From assembly GCF_051020515.1 (NCBI RefSeq), contig NZ_CP194857.1:1240001-1304000 (forward strand): 64,000 nt of DNA, given 5' to 3'. The notes under the pieces were generated by a model. The model saw nothing but the letters and a program-made list of their open reading frames with translations, made no database searches and was not told the origin of the DNA. Source of the stretch: CALKWS01 sp051020515 (lineage in GTDB: Bacteria; Actinomycetota; Actinomycetes; Actinomycetales; Beutenbergiaceae). Position 1 is the first letter of the stretch; each line of letters begins with the position of its first letter. The position numbers and the translations under genes are program-made. Positions 6,795 through 15,791 of the stretch are shown in pieces.

Positions 6795-8301
6795 CTACCT
6801 CATCGACCGGTACCGATCATGACGAATCCCCAGGCGCTCCTCGGTCCTCATCGCCATGAGTTCGGCAAGGTGCGCCGTAGCCGAGGCGATCAGTCGGCGG
6901 CAGAACGCGGCGGGCTCCTCGGCGGCGTCGGGTCGCTCGGGCACGATCTCGTCGACGGCACCAGTCTCGAGCAGGTCCACCGCCCGGATGCGGTGCGCCG
7001 CCGCCATGTCCGCCGCACGGTCCGCGGTGCGGTGGATGATCGCGCTGGCGCCCTCGGGCGGCAGCGGCGCCACCCAGCCGTTCTCGGCGCACACGGTGCG
7101 ATCGGCCGGCAGCAGGGCCAGGGCGGCCACACCGTTGCCCTCGCCCAGGATCGTGGAGACCACCGGCACCCGCACCGTGGCCAGCGCCGCCACCGTGCGC
7201 GCGATCTCACCGGCCAGCCCGCCGTGCTCGGCCTCGGTGGTCAACTCCGGGCCCGGTGAGTCGATCACGGTGACCAGCGGCAGGTCCAGCTCCTCGGCCA
7301 GGTGGAAGCCGCGTTGGGCCACCCGCAGCGCCGCCGGGCTGAGCGAGGCGTCCCGGCGGGGCCGGCGGTCCTGGCCGATGAGCACACAGGACAGCCCAGG
7401 GAACCGGGCCAGGCCCACCGTGATGGTCCCGTCCGACTCCCCGGTCCCGGTGCCGCGCAGCGGAATGAACACCTCCGCCGCGTGCTGCAACAGGTGGTGC
7501 AGCCGGGGCCGGTCCGGATTGCGAGTCGCCTGCACCGAGTCCCACGGGGCCCGGTCGGTCGCGATCGTCGCATCGACGAAACGCTCCCCGACCGGCTCCT
7601 GGGGCGAGGTCAGCACCCGCAGGGCCTTGACCGCCGTCGTCCGCAGTTCTCCCAGCGGCACCACCCCGTCGATCACACCCTTGCGGGCCAGGCTCTCGGA
7701 CTGCTGCACGCCCTCGGGCAGCGGTTCGCCGAGCATGATCTCCCGCACCCGGGGACCGAGCAGGCCCACGAGCGCTCCGGGCTGGGCGATCGTGAGGTCG
7801 CCCAGGGACCCCCACGACGCCAGTGCGCCCCCGGTGGTGGGGTCGCGCAGGTAGACCAGGTAGGGCAACCCGGCGGCGCGGTGGGCCAGCACCGCCTGGC
7901 TGATCTTGATCATGTGCAGGAACGCCGGGGTGCCCTCCTGCATCCGGGTGCCGCCGGACGTCGGCGAGGCCAGCACCGGCAACCCCTCGGCGGTGGCCCG
8001 TTCGAACGCCAGCGTGATCCGCTCGCTGGCAGCGGCACCGAGGGAACCGGGCGAGGAAGTCGAAGTCGCCGACGATGACGGCGACCCGGTACCCACCGAG
8101 GACGGCCCGCCCGGTCACGACCGCCTCGTCGGCACTGCTGCGCTGGGTGGCCCGCGCGAGCTGGGCGACGTAGGCGGGCCCGTAGTCCGGCTGGGTGGGC
8201 GGTGCGTCCCACGGCTCGAAGGATTCCGGATCGAGGACGGTCTCGATCACCTCGTTCAGGGAGATCCTGGCCACGCCCCGCATCCCTTCGCCGGCGAACA
8301 T
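6795..8301 (-). CDS. Fused acyl-CoA carboxylase carboxyltransferase (beta+alpha), frameshifted
   Basis: About 500 residues carrying both halves of a biotin-dependent carboxyltransferase. The N-terminal half has an AccD-like crotonase fold (AFERATAEGLPVLASPTSGG, then LVYLRDPTTGGALASWGSLG); the C-terminal half is AccA-like (VTVIDSPGPELTTEAEHGG, ILGEGNGVAALALLPADR). The enzyme transfers CO2 from carboxybiotin to an acyl-CoA. The frame breaks near 8050; deleting one C from a CCC run restores DFDFLAGSLGAAASER. No biotin carboxylase or carrier gene is near. A palindrome CTAACGTTAG (8311-8320) lies just upstream of the start and could be an operator. Substrate uncertain; the neighbouring methylcitrate cluster makes propionyl-CoA metabolism thinkable. 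Confidence 0.75.
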
Positions 8302-8382
8302 CTGTACCGCCTAACGTTAGCCACGCGCGGGCGCCGGGAACATGGGCATCATTGCCAGGACAATCCGGCATCGTTGGGCAGT

Positions 8383-8430
8383 GTTGTGCCTGACCCGGAT
8401 GCGGTTGTGCCTGACCCGATGCGGTTGTGG
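8383..8430. repeat. 20/21-bp tandem repeat
   Basis: GTTGTGCCTGACCCGGATGCG (8383-8403) is followed directly by a copy lacking one G (8404-8423) and then by the first 7 bases of a third (8424-8430). It lies in the 160-bp gap between prpC and the carboxyltransferase gene. Confidence 0.7.
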
Positions 8431-8461
8431 CGTGGACGTCGTCGGTGTCCTTCGGTCGCGA

Positions 8462-9581
8462 CTAACCCAGGTGCCGCTCATCCGGGCCGTTGTAAGCGCT
8501 CAACGGCCGGATCAGCGCGTTGGAGGCCCGCTGCTCCATGATGTGGGCGGTCCAGCCGGTGATCCGGGAGGCCACGAACAACGGGGTGAAGATCTCGGTG
8601 TCGAAGCCCATCAGGTGGTACGCCGGGCCGGAGGGGTAGTCCAGGTTCGGCTTGATGTCCTTGCGGGAGGTCATCGCGTTCTCGAGGTTGTCATACATCG
8701 CGGCGATGTCCGGACGGTCGTAGTGCGCCACCAGGCTGTCCAGGGCTGCCTTCATGCTCTCGCACCCGCGAATCGCCCTTCTTGTACACGCGGTGACCGA
8801 AGCCCATGATCTTGCGCTTCTCGGCCAGCGCCTGCTCCAACCACACCTCGGCGTTGTCCGCTTCGCCGATCTCGTCGAACACGTTCATCACCGCCTCGTT
8901 CGCCCCGCCGTGCAGCGGACCCTTGAGCGCACCGATCGCGGCCACCACCGCCGAGTACAGGTCGCTCAGGGTGGAGGTGACCACCCGGGCGGTGAAGGTG
9001 GAGGCGTTGAAGGAGTGCTCGGCGTACAGGATGAGGGAGACACGGAAGGCATCGACGACGACGTCGGCGGGCACCGATCCGAAGGTCATGTGCAGGAAGT
9101 TCTCGGCGTACCCCAGGTCCTCACGCGGGGGCACCAGGTCCTCGCCGCGCCGACGGCGCTGGTCATAGGCGACGACGGCGGGCAGCTGGGCGAGCAGCCG
9201 CACCGACTTGGTGAGGTCGGCGGCCTCGGAGTCGTCCCCGGCGTCGGGATCGTTGGCACCGACGACGCTGACGGCGGTGCGTACCACGTCCATCGGGTGT
9301 GCGGTGTGCGGGATGGAGTCGATCACGGACCGCACGTTGTCGGCCAGGGCGCGCTGGGAGCGCTCGGTGCGCTCGAAGTCGGCCAACTGCTCTTCGGTGG
9401 GCATCTCGCCGTGCCAGAGCAGGTAGGCGACCTGCTCGAAACTGCACTGCTCGGCCAGTTCCTGCACCGGGTAGCCGCGGTACAGCAGGGAGTTGGTGTC
9501 CGGGTTGACCTTGGAGATGGCGGTCTCGTCGACGTAGACGCCGGCCAGGCCCTTCTTGATCTCGGGGGCTTCGTTGCTCAT
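8462..9581 (-). CDS. prpC: 2-methylcitrate synthase / citrate synthase, frameshifted
   Basis: Condenses propionyl-CoA (or acetyl-CoA) with oxaloacetate. About 372 residues, short type I size. Catalytic regions are present: GALKGPLHGGANE and IMGFGHRVYKKGDSR, and in the second frame the C-terminal FDTEIFTPLFVASRITGW with the active-site Asp region. The frame breaks at about 8757, between KKGDSRVR and MKAALDSL; one base more than expected. Start is ATG 9581, with GAAGGAG inside the prpB end and only 2 bases from its stop, so the two are translationally coupled. PrpB and PrpD upstream identify it as methylcitrate synthase. Confidence 0.85.
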
Positions 9582-9583
9582 GT

Positions 9584-10549
9584 TCACTCCTTCGTTGTGG
9601 CTTCGTCCCCGGCATCGCCGGGGGCCGTGCCGGTGGGGGAGGTACCGGGGGTCGGGGCGGGTGTGTAGGTGAAGACCGAGGCGTCGAACGCGTTGTAGGC
9701 CTCGTAGTCGATGAGTTCGTACAGGCGGGCACGGTGCTGCATCTGATCCACGACGCCGGCCAGGGTGCCCTGCGCCTGCAGGGTCTCCAGGCCCCGTTCG
9801 GCCGCGCCCATGGCAAGTCGCAGTAGCGACACAGGGTAGATGACGATGGCGATCCCGGCACCGGCGAGTTGGTCGCGGGTGAACAGTTCGGACTTGCCGA
9901 ACTCGGTCATGTTCGCCAGCACCGGGACGTCGACGGCGGCGCGCACCGCCTCGAACTCGGCCAGGTCACGCATCGCCTCGGGGAAGATGGCGTCGGCCCC
10001 GGCGTCCACCAGGGCCTTGGCCCGGTCCTTGGCCGCGTCGAGACCCTCGACCGCGCGGATGTCGGTGCGGGCCATGATCAGCAGGTTGTCGTCGCGGCGG
10101 GCCTCGGCGGCGGCGCGGATCCGCTTGGTGGCCGTGGCGGCGTCCACGACCTGTTTACCGTCCAGGTGCCCGCACCGCTTGGGGTTGACCTGGTCCTCGA
10201 TGTGCAGGCCCGCCACCCCGGCGTCCTCCAGGGCGTGTACGGTGCGGGCCACGTTCATCGGCTCGCCGAACCCGGTGTCGGCATCCACCAGGGCCGGCAG
10301 GTCGGTGACCCGCGCGATCTGCTGGGACCTGCCCGCGACCTCGGTCAGGGTGGTCAGACCGATGTCGGGCAGGCCCAGGTCGGCCGAGAGCACCGCCCCG
10401 GAGATGTAGACGCCGTCGAAGCCCTTGTCCTGGATGAGTTGGGCACTCAGCGGGTTGAACGCACCGGGGAAGCTGAGCAGGTCGCCGCCGGCGAGCCGCT
10501 CGCGGAGCCGCGCGCGCTTGACGTGCGCCGGTGTGGAGGCGTGCAACAT
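9584..10549 (-). CDS. prpB: 2-methylisocitrate lyase
   Basis: 321 residues of the ICL/PEP-mutase family. Cleaves 2-methylisocitrate to pyruvate and succinate in the methylcitrate cycle. Seen: VDADTGFGEPMNVARTV (Mg-binding aspartates), the family hallmark KRCGHLDGK with the catalytic cysteine, and IMARTDIRAVEGLD. Length is about 20 residues over the usual because of a Pro/Thr-rich tail. Its ATG overlaps the prpD stop by one base (TGATG), and prpC follows 2 bases after its stop, so it is the middle gene of a compact prpDBC operon. Confidence 0.92.
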   Translation of the reverse strand: MLHASTPAHVKRARLRERLAGGDLLSFPGAFNPLSAQLIQDKGFDGVYISGAVLSADLGLPDIGLTTLTEVAGRSQQIARVTDLPALVDADTGFGEPMNVARTVHALEDAGVAGLHIEDQVNPKRCGHLDGKQVVDAATATKRIRAAAEARRDDNLLIMARTDIRAVEGLDAAKDRAKALVDAGADAIFPEAMRDLAEFEAVRAAVDVPVLANMTEFGKSELFTRDQLAGAGIAIVIYPVSLLRLAMGAAERGLETLQAQGTLAGVVDQMQHRARLYELIDYEAYNAFDASVFTYTPAPTPGTSPTGTAPGDAGDEATTKE

Positions 10550-12103
10550 CAGAAGATCCCGCCCGGGGCGCTCGCGCCGGCCAGCAGACCGGCCGGAGCG
10601 GTGATGGTCAACTCGCCCAACTCCGCTCCGCTCAGGTGCGGCAAGCGCTGGGCGACGTCCAGGAACCGCTCGATCTCGCCGTCGTCCAGTACACCCTGCG
10701 CCAGGCGGGAGAACTTGGCGACGTACTGCTCCCGGCCGAAGGGGCGGGCGCCGTAGGGGTGGGCATCGGCGACGGCGATCTCCTCCACGATCGTCGAGCC
10801 GTCGGTCAGGGTGATCTCCACCCGGCCACCGAAGGCCTTCTCATCGGGGTCCTTGGAGTGGTAGCGGCGGGTCCACTCGGGGTCCTCTGCGGTGGTGATC
10901 TTGTGCCACAGCGCGACGGTGTCCTCGCGGGCGGCGCGTTCGGGGGCGTAGGAACGGGCATGGTGCCAGGCGCCGTCCTGCAGGGCGACGGCGAAGATGT
11001 AGGGGATGGAGTGGTCCAGGGTCTCCCGGGAGGCGGTGGGGTCGTACTTCTCCGGGTCGCCTGAGCCGGATCCGATCACGTAGTGGGTGTGATGGGAGGT
11101 GTGAATCACGATGCCTGCGATGTTGGCAGCGCTGTCAGGGTCGCGGAGCTCGGGCCGCTCGTTGTGCAGTTTGCGGGCCAGGTCGATCAGCGCCTGGGAC
11201 TGGTACTCCGCGGAGTGCTCCTTGGTGTAGGTGTCCAGGATGGCGCGTTTCGGTGCGCCGGCCGCCGGCAGCGGCACCCGGTAGTGCGCCTGCGGTCCGT
11301 CCAGCATCCAGGCGATCACGCCGTCCTCGCCCTCGTAGATCGGCTCGGGGGAGGTCTGCCCGCGCATGGCCCGGTCGACGGCCTCCACGGCCATCTTCCC
11401 GGCGAAGGCGGGGGCGTGGGCCTTCCAGGTGGAGATCTGGCCCTTGCGGGACTGCCGGGTGGCGGTGGTGGTGTGCAGCCCCTGGCCGACGGCCTGGAAG
11501 ATCGTGGTGGCATCCAGACCGAGCAGGGTCCCGATGCCGGCCGCGGCCGAGGGGCCCAGGTGGGCGACGTGGTCGATCTTGTGCTCGTGCAGGCAGATCG
11601 CCCGCACCAGGTTCACCTGGATCTCATAGCCGGTGGCGATGCCGCGGATGAGCTCTGTGCCGGTGAGGCCCCGGGAGTCGGCCAGGTGCTGGGCGACGGC
11701 GAGGATCGCCGGGATGTTGTCGGCCGGGTGGGAGTAGTCGGCGGCCAGGAAGGTGTCGTGATGACTAGTCCAGTTCGCGCACGGCCACACCGTTGGCCCA
11801 GGCGGCCCACTCGGGGCTGACGCGCTCGGACTGGTCCAGGCCGAACACGGTGGCACCGGGGTTGTAGGGGTGCGCCCGGGCCTGGGCCCGGGAGGCCACG
11901 GCCGGCGCGCGGGTCAACGAAGCGGTCGCGACGGCGGCGTTGTCGATGACCCGGTTGATGATCATGTCGGTGACCTCATCGGGAACCTCGACGGGGTCGG
12001 CGGCGACCTCGGCGATCTTCCAGGCGAGTTGGTCCTCGCGGGCCAACCCGTCGGCGCTGGGGTGGACCCGGACGTCGTGGGTCACCATGTCCGCGGAACT
12101 CAT
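10549..12103 (-). CDS. prpD: 2-methylcitrate dehydratase (MmgE/PrpD family), frameshifted
   Basis: About 517 residues. Dehydrates 2-methylcitrate to 2-methyl-cis-aconitate. Starts at ATG 12103 with GAGGAG upstream. N-terminal frame (MSSADMVTHDVRVHPSADG...VRELD) stops at about 11766; the family sequence continues in the next frame as HHDTFLAADYSHPADNIPAI and runs to the end. One missing base near gactagtcat explains it. Motifs include SRKGQISTWKAHAPAFAGKM and the C-terminal RYHSKDPDEKAFGGRVEI. First structural gene of the prp operon, 57 bp downstream of gntR. Confidence 0.88.
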
Positions 12104-12123
12104 GTGGGGTGCTCCTCATCTGT

Positions 12124-12157
12124 GGTCGAGCGGTGCTAGAGGTCGAGCGGTGCTGCA
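12124..12157. repeat. 17-bp tandem duplication between gntR and prpD
   Basis: GGTCGAGCGGTGCTAGA (12124-12140) and GGTCGAGCGGTGCTGCA (12141-12157) lie head to tail in the 57-bp gap between the two genes. It may be a slippage duplication. Confidence 0.7.
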
Positions 12158-12159
12158 GG

Positions 12160-12822
12160 TCAGGCGCTGGTGGCCGCGGGGGCCTCCTTGTCCAGGGCGA
12201 TCAGGATGCTGGCCAGGCTCGCGCGCAGGTGGATGGCGGTGGCCTGTGCGGCCAGCGTGCCGTCACCGGCGGCGATCGCCTCGGCGATCATCCGGTGTTC
12301 CTGCGCCGCCTGCACCAGCCGCTGGTGGTCATCGCGGGAGAGCCGGCGAGCGCGCGCCACCTGCGAACGCAGGGAGACCAGGGCCCGCTGGATCGCGGGG
12401 CTGTGCATCGCCGCATCGAGCGCGCCGTCCAGGTCCGCGACCAGCCGGTAGTAGCCGGCATGCTCGGGATCCTGGGGGATGAGCAGTTCGGCGGCCTCGG
12501 CGAAGCGATCGGCCAGGGCGGTGAACACGGCGGGCTCCCCCCGCAGCGCCGCCAGCCGCGCCGCCTGGGTCTCGAGCGCCTCGCGCAGTTCGAACAGGTG
12601 CCGCACGTCCTCCGGCGAGATGGCCGAGACGGTGTAGGTGCGACCCTTGCCGACCACGCACAGCCCCTCGGCGCCCAGTCGTCTCAGGGCTTCGCGCAGC
12701 GGTGTGCGTGAGACCCCCAGCCGCCCGGCCTGGTCGACCTCACCCAGCGCGGTGCCCGGAGGCAGGTGGCCGGAGATGATGTCCTGGCGCAACTGCACGT
12801 AGGCGCGTTCGCTGGCGAGCAT
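12160..12822 (-). CDS. GntR-family regulator (FadR/FCD subfamily) of the prp operon
   Basis: Winged helix at the N-terminus (VQLRQDIISGHLPPGTALGE, GVSRTPLREALRRL) and a C-terminal helical FCD effector domain (about residues 75-215, acid ligands typical). I place the start at ATG 12822 (MLASERAYVQLR), preceded by CGGAG; the longest frame begins at 12879 but would cover an operator-like TTGTATACA box at 12852. ATG 12840 is also possible. It lies directly upstream of prpDBC on the same strand, so it probably senses a cycle intermediate and represses itself and the operon. Confidence 0.85.
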   Translation of the reverse strand: MLASERAYVQLRQDIISGHLPPGTALGEVDQAGRLGVSRTPLREALRRLGAEGLCVVGKGRTYTVSAISPEDVRHLFELREALETQAARLAALRGEPAVFTALADRFAEAAELLIPQDPEHAGYYRLVADLDGALDAAMHSPAIQRALVSLRSQVARARRLSRDDHQRLVQAAQEHRMIAEAIAAGDGTLAAQATAIHLRASLASILIALDKEAPAATSA

Positions 12823-12851
12823 GGCTCCGACGATAGCCATTCGACTCGCCC

Positions 12852-12864
12852 TTGTATACATCAG
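12852..12864 (-). promoter_or_regulatory. GntR operator box 1
   Basis: TTGTATACATCAG, containing the TNGTATACA core common in FCD-type GntR operators. It lies 30 bp upstream of the gntR start at 12822. Confidence 0.6.
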
Positions 12865-12900
12865 ACATGGAATCGGCACTCTCGCCTAGATTGATCGATC

Positions 12901-12913
12901 CTGATGCATACAA
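12901..12913 (+). promoter_or_regulatory. GntR operator box 2
   Basis: CTGATGCATACAA is the inverted copy of box 1 with one mismatch, 36 bp away. It sits in the space shared with the divergent MFS gene (start 12995), so both transcripts may respond. Confidence 0.6.
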
Positions 12914-12994
12914 CGATCGACCCTGCTCGGTCACCACCGTGCGTGGAGCCCCACCAAGCCGCGGCGCCCGGGGAACCGCCGTAGGCTACGCCGG

Positions 12995-14377
12995 ATGAGC
13001 AGGAGCGATCGCCTGTACAGCGCGGTGGTCACACGCGACCCGGAGGCCGAAGCCGACCTGGACGACCAGGTCCGCGCCGACGTGCCGCGCAACGGGATCC
13101 GCCTCGTCGGTGCGCACGCGTTGCAGAGCAGCGGAGACCAGACCGTCAACGCTTCCACCGTGCTGCCGTGGCTGTTCCAGGCCATCGGGGTGCCTCCGGC
13201 GTTGACCGGTCTCCTGGTCCCGATCCGCGAGTCCGGTTCGATGCTGCCGCAGGCGATGCTCACCCCGCTCGTGCTGCGGGTGCGCAGGCGCACGCTGGTG
13301 TTCGTCACCGGTGCCCTGGTGCAGGCGGTCGCGGTGGCCGCGATGGCCTTGGTGGCCGCGATCGGCTCCGGCCTCGGTGCGGGGGTGGCGATCCTGGCCG
13401 CCCTGGCCGTCTTCTCCCTCGGGCGCTCGCTGACGTCGATGTCCTCCAAGGACGTCCAGGGCCGCACCCTGCCCAAGGGTCAACGCGGGCAGATCAACGG
13501 CCTGTCCACCACCGCCGCCGGAATCGTGGCGATCACGCTGGGGGCGGCGCTGCGGATCCTCGGCGGCGGGGAGTTGGGCGCCGGGCAGATCGCCTGGCTG
13601 CTCGGTGCCGGCGCGGTGCTGTGGGTACTGACCGCGCTCGTCTACGCCGGCATCCGCGAGCCCTACGACAAGCCGGACAAGGAAGCCGACGACGACGACG
13701 CGACCCAGGCGGCTGCGTCGCACGGGCAGGGCGCCACCACGGAGCCGGGTACCACCAGGAGCCCGGGTTGGCTGGTGGCCTCGGTGACGTTGCTGCGCGA
13801 GGACAAGCCGTTCCGGCACTTCGTCATCGTCCGCAGCCTGCTGCTGGTCTCCGCCCTCAGCCCACCCTTCCTGGTCTCCCTGGCGATGACCTCCGGGGCC
13901 GGGGAACTCAGCGGCCTGGGAGGCTTCATCATCGCCTCGGGACTGTCGGCGCTCCTGGGTGGGCCGGTGGCCGGGCGTCTGGCGGACCGCTCCAGCCGCA
14001 ACCTGATGGCCGCCGGGGCCGGGATCGCCTCGGCACTGCTGATCGCCATCGTGGTGGCCACCCTGCTGCCGGGTTTCGACGGCGCCAGCGGGTGGGGCGT
14101 GGCACTGTTCGTGGGCTCCTATTTCGCCCTCACCCTCATCCATACCGGGGTGCGGGTGGGGCGCAAGACCTACCTGGTGGACATGGCCGAGGGCGATCAG
14201 CGCACCAAGTACGTGGCCGTGTCGAACTCGGCGATGGGCATCATCCTGCTGGTCGCCGGTGCCCTGAGATCGGCGCTGTCCATCCTCGGAGTGCACTGGG
14301 CGCTGGTGTTCCTGGCCGGCCTCGGCGCCCTCGGCGTGCTGGCGGCCCGCCGCCTACCCGACGTCTCCGCCGGCTGA
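12995..14377 (+). CDS. MFS transporter
   Basis: 460 residues with about 12 predicted membrane helices, split by a charged cytosolic loop near residues 225-250 (DKEADDDD). After a charged N-tail the first helices contain LVGAHALQSSGDQTVNAST. The usual MFS RxxGR-type turn is seen as SLGRSLTSMSSKDVQGR and again as GRLADRSSRN. Substrate unknown; no close drug- or sugar-specific signature is evident. Divergent from gntR across a region with two GntR boxes, which may link it to propionate or methylcitrate handling. Its last 60 bp recur, degenerate, after lhgO. Confidence 0.8.
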   Translation: MSRSDRLYSAVVTRDPEAEADLDDQVRADVPRNGIRLVGAHALQSSGDQTVNASTVLPWLFQAIGVPPALTGLLVPIRESGSMLPQAMLTPLVLRVRRRTLVFVTGALVQAVAVAAMALVAAIGSGLGAGVAILAALAVFSLGRSLTSMSSKDVQGRTLPKGQRGQINGLSTTAAGIVAITLGAALRILGGGELGAGQIAWLLGAGAVLWVLTALVYAGIREPYDKPDKEADDDDATQAAASHGQGATTEPGTTRSPGWLVASVTLLREDKPFRHFVIVRSLLLVSALSPPFLVSLAMTSGAGELSGLGGFIIASGLSALLGGPVAGRLADRSSRNLMAAGAGIASALLIAIVVATLLPGFDGASGWGVALFVGSYFALTLIHTGVRVGRKTYLVDMAEGDQRTKYVAVSNSAMGIILLVAGALRSALSILGVHWALVFLAGLGALGVLAARRLPDVSAG

Positions 14378-14382
14378 CCCAC
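14321..14382. repeat. MFS 3' end, copy 1 of an imperfect direct repeat
   Basis: The end of the MFS gene (encoding LGALGVLAARRLP... and its stop) is matched by a degenerate copy at 15706-15766. The two share CGGCGTGCTGGCGGCCC-like cores and an identical CTCCGCCGGCTGACCCAC end. Together they bracket lhgO. Confidence 0.75.
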
Positions 14383-14460
14383 CCCATCCACATCCCCTAC
14401 CCCCGCGGCCATGGTCCGCGAGAGCACGGAACGAGGTCCGGTGACTGTAGCCTCCTTCCC

Positions 14461-15687
14461 ATGGTGTCATCTCCCACCCACGGCGAGACTGCGAACATGA
14501 TCGTTGTCGGCGGTGGGATCGTTGGCCTGGCCACGGCGCGAGAGGCGCTGCTGCGTCGTCCTGGCTCGGACGTCGTTGTGCTGGAGAAGGCCGACGACGT
14601 CGCCACCGCCCAGACCGGGCACAACTCTGGGGTGATCCACGCCGGGTTGTACTACTCGCCGGGATCGCTCAAGGCGCGACTGTGCAGGGCCGGAAGGGAA
14701 CACACCATCCGGTTCTGCGACGAGCGCGGCATCGACTATCGCTCCATCGGCAAACTCGTGGTCGCCACTACTCCAGTTGAGGTGGACCGGATGCGTGGTC
14801 TGGCTCAACGTGCGAAGGCCAACGGCCTGGAACTCGAGGAGATCGAAGGCAGCCGGTTGGCCGAGATGGAGCCGAACGTCCGCGGCCTGGCTGCCCTGGT
14901 CTCACCGACCACCGGCGTCGTGGACTTCACTCGGGTTGCACGCGCCATGGCGGACCAGATCATCGAATTGGGCGGCCGGGTGGTGACCGGCGCCCAGGTG
15001 CAGCAGATCGCTGAACGACCCGACGTCGTCGTCGTCACTACTCAGACCGGGGAGTACCGCGGCGAGCGCCTGGTGGCCTGCGCCGGCTTGCAGGCCGACC
15101 GGCTGGCCCGCATGGGCGGGTTGGAAGTGGACTTCCGGATCGTGCCCTTCCGCGGTGAGTACTACCAGTTGCCCTCGCGACGCTCCGACGTCGTACGCCA
15201 CTTGATCTACCCCGTACCGGACCCGGCACTGCCCTTCCTGGGGATCCACCTCAGCCCGACCATCGACGGACGGGTAACCGTGGGCCCCAACGCCGTCCTG
15301 GGTTTCGCCCGCGAAGGCTACCGGCGGGGTTCGGTGCAACTGGCAGACGTGGCTAGTTACGCATTCTTCCCGGGCATGTGGCGCTTCGCCGCCAAGTACG
15401 CACGCACAGGGATCACTGAGATGGGTAACTCCCTCTTCCGCCGCCGGTACCTAGAACTGGTCCGCAAGTACTGCCCGAGCATAGAGTTGACCGACCTCCA
15501 GCCACACCCGGCGGGGATCCGGGCCCAGGCCCTGCTACGCAGTGGGTCGATCGTGGACGACTTCCTGTTTCGCTCCACGCAGCGTCAACTCCATCTATGT
15601 AACGCACCCTCGCCGGCGGCGACCTCGGCGATCCCGATCGCCTCGCTTATCAATGATCGGCTCGAGACGACGGGCACGGAGCGGTGA
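14461..15687 (+). CDS. lhgO: L-2-hydroxyglutarate oxidase/dehydrogenase
   Basis: 408 residues of the FAD-dependent DAO family. Oxidises L-2-hydroxyglutarate to 2-oxoglutarate, passing electrons to quinone or oxygen; in bacteria it serves glutarate/lysine breakdown. Seen: dinucleotide-binding IVVGGGIVGLATAREAL, the family hallmark TGHNSGVIHAGLYY, VPFRGEYYQLP and the C-terminal PAGIRAQALLRSG. Start ATG 14461. Base composition looks a little less GC-rich than its neighbours, and the gene is bracketed by two copies of the MFS gene tail, suggesting insertion. A lysine/glutaryl-CoA operon lies 6 kb away. Confidence 0.9.
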   Translation: MVSSPTHGETANMIVVGGGIVGLATAREALLRRPGSDVVVLEKADDVATAQTGHNSGVIHAGLYYSPGSLKARLCRAGREHTIRFCDERGIDYRSIGKLVVATTPVEVDRMRGLAQRAKANGLELEEIEGSRLAEMEPNVRGLAALVSPTTGVVDFTRVARAMADQIIELGGRVVTGAQVQQIAERPDVVVVTTQTGEYRGERLVACAGLQADRLARMGGLEVDFRIVPFRGEYYQLPSRRSDVVRHLIYPVPDPALPFLGIHLSPTIDGRVTVGPNAVLGFAREGYRRGSVQLADVASYAFFPGMWRFAAKYARTGITEMGNSLFRRRYLELVRKYCPSIELTDLQPHPAGIRAQALLRSGSIVDDFLFRSTQRQLHLCNAPSPAATSAIPIASLINDRLETTGTER

Positions 15688-15705
15688 CTCGCCAGCGGAA
15701 CGCTG

Positions 15706-15766
15706 CTCGGCGCGCTGGGCGTGCTGGCGGCCCAGCGCCCACCGACCTCTCCGCCGGCTGACCCAC
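15706..15766. repeat. MFS 3' end, degenerate copy 2
   Basis: Matches 14321-14382 at most positions, with small indels that break the MFS frame. It is either a duplication made when lhgO entered or the remnant of a second MFS paralogue. Confidence 0.75.
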
Positions 15767-15791
15767 AACCCCCGGCTCCGCTGAGACCGCG

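Noticed and set aside
8740..8770. Programmed frameshift in prpC
   Set aside because: No slippery heptamer is seen, and many unrelated genes in the window show the same kind of single-base break; read error is simpler.
13168..14460. Upstream extension of the lhgO frame through the MFS gene
   Set aside because: The extension reads as Arg/Gly/Pro-rich nonsense. The FAD-binding N-terminus begins right after ATG 14461, and the MFS frame is real.
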